DNA of 18,195 bases from PALSA-926 sp964476835 (GTDB taxonomy: Bacteria; Pseudomonadota; Alphaproteobacteria; Micavibrionales; UBA2020): assembly GCA_964476835.1 (NCBI GenBank), contig CAYZCE010000030.1:1-18195 (forward strand), read 5' to 3'. This document shows positions 18,167 to 18,195 of this stretch, one piece after another (within the stretch, counting starts at the first letter, position 1; the number at the start of each line of letters is the position of its first letter). Position numbers and translations under genes: made by a program. Under the pieces are notes generated by a model, which saw nothing but the letters and a program-made list of their open reading frames with translations, did not search any database and was not told where the DNA came from.

Positions 18167-18195
18167 CGCATCCTCGAATACTTGGCCGTGCAACT

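Overview
This is a GC-rich (roughly 60%), densely packed bacterial chromosome segment. Gene content and order (sufBCDS-DUF59-sufA, hslO, a 177-residue RecX, parE, then tRNA-Leu, tig, clpP and lon) suggest an alphaproteobacterium. The tRNA-His gene has a C73 discriminator and a genomic G at -1, which argues against the Rhizobiales/Caulobacterales/Rhodobacterales type of tRNA-His. A Rhodospirillales-like or uncultured deep-branching lineage is plausible but not proven. A run of 10 N bases near the left edge shows the sequence comes from a draft assembly.

Left part (1-4700): the SUF iron-sulfur assembly operon on the + strand. It holds sufB (5' end outside the window), sufC, sufD, sufS, a DUF59 protein (SufT-like) and an A-type carrier, closed by a terminator shared with the convergent recX. 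SufBCD is the scaffold complex, SufS supplies sulfur, and the last two proteins act in cluster delivery or maturation. An approximately 285-bp patch inside sufD has very different base and codon use.

Middle (4700-10850): recX (-) and hslO (+) diverge with start codons that overlap each other. A small lipoprotein gene is coupled to hslO. A tRNA-His gene (-) and glnA (+, own leader and terminator) follow. Then come three minus-strand genes: a DJ-1/PfpI protein, a 378-aa exported protein with two similar halves, and a YciA-type acyl-CoA thioesterase. The last two overlap as an operon.

Right part (10850-18195): parE, an unassigned exported coiled-coil protein, tRNA-Leu(UAG), tig with a His-rich insert, a ClpP-like paralogue with an intact catalytic triad and a 100-residue tail, canonical clpP, and the start of lon. 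The usual clpX between clpP and lon is absent. A strong UUCG hairpin plus T-run lies in the short gap just before clpP. The lon reading frame is broken by an in-frame TAA 30 bases before the window edge, although the frame after it still matches Lon.

The most interesting items are the remodelled tig-clpP-lon locus (second ClpP, no clpX, attenuator-like hairpin), the mosaic sufD and the interrupted lon.
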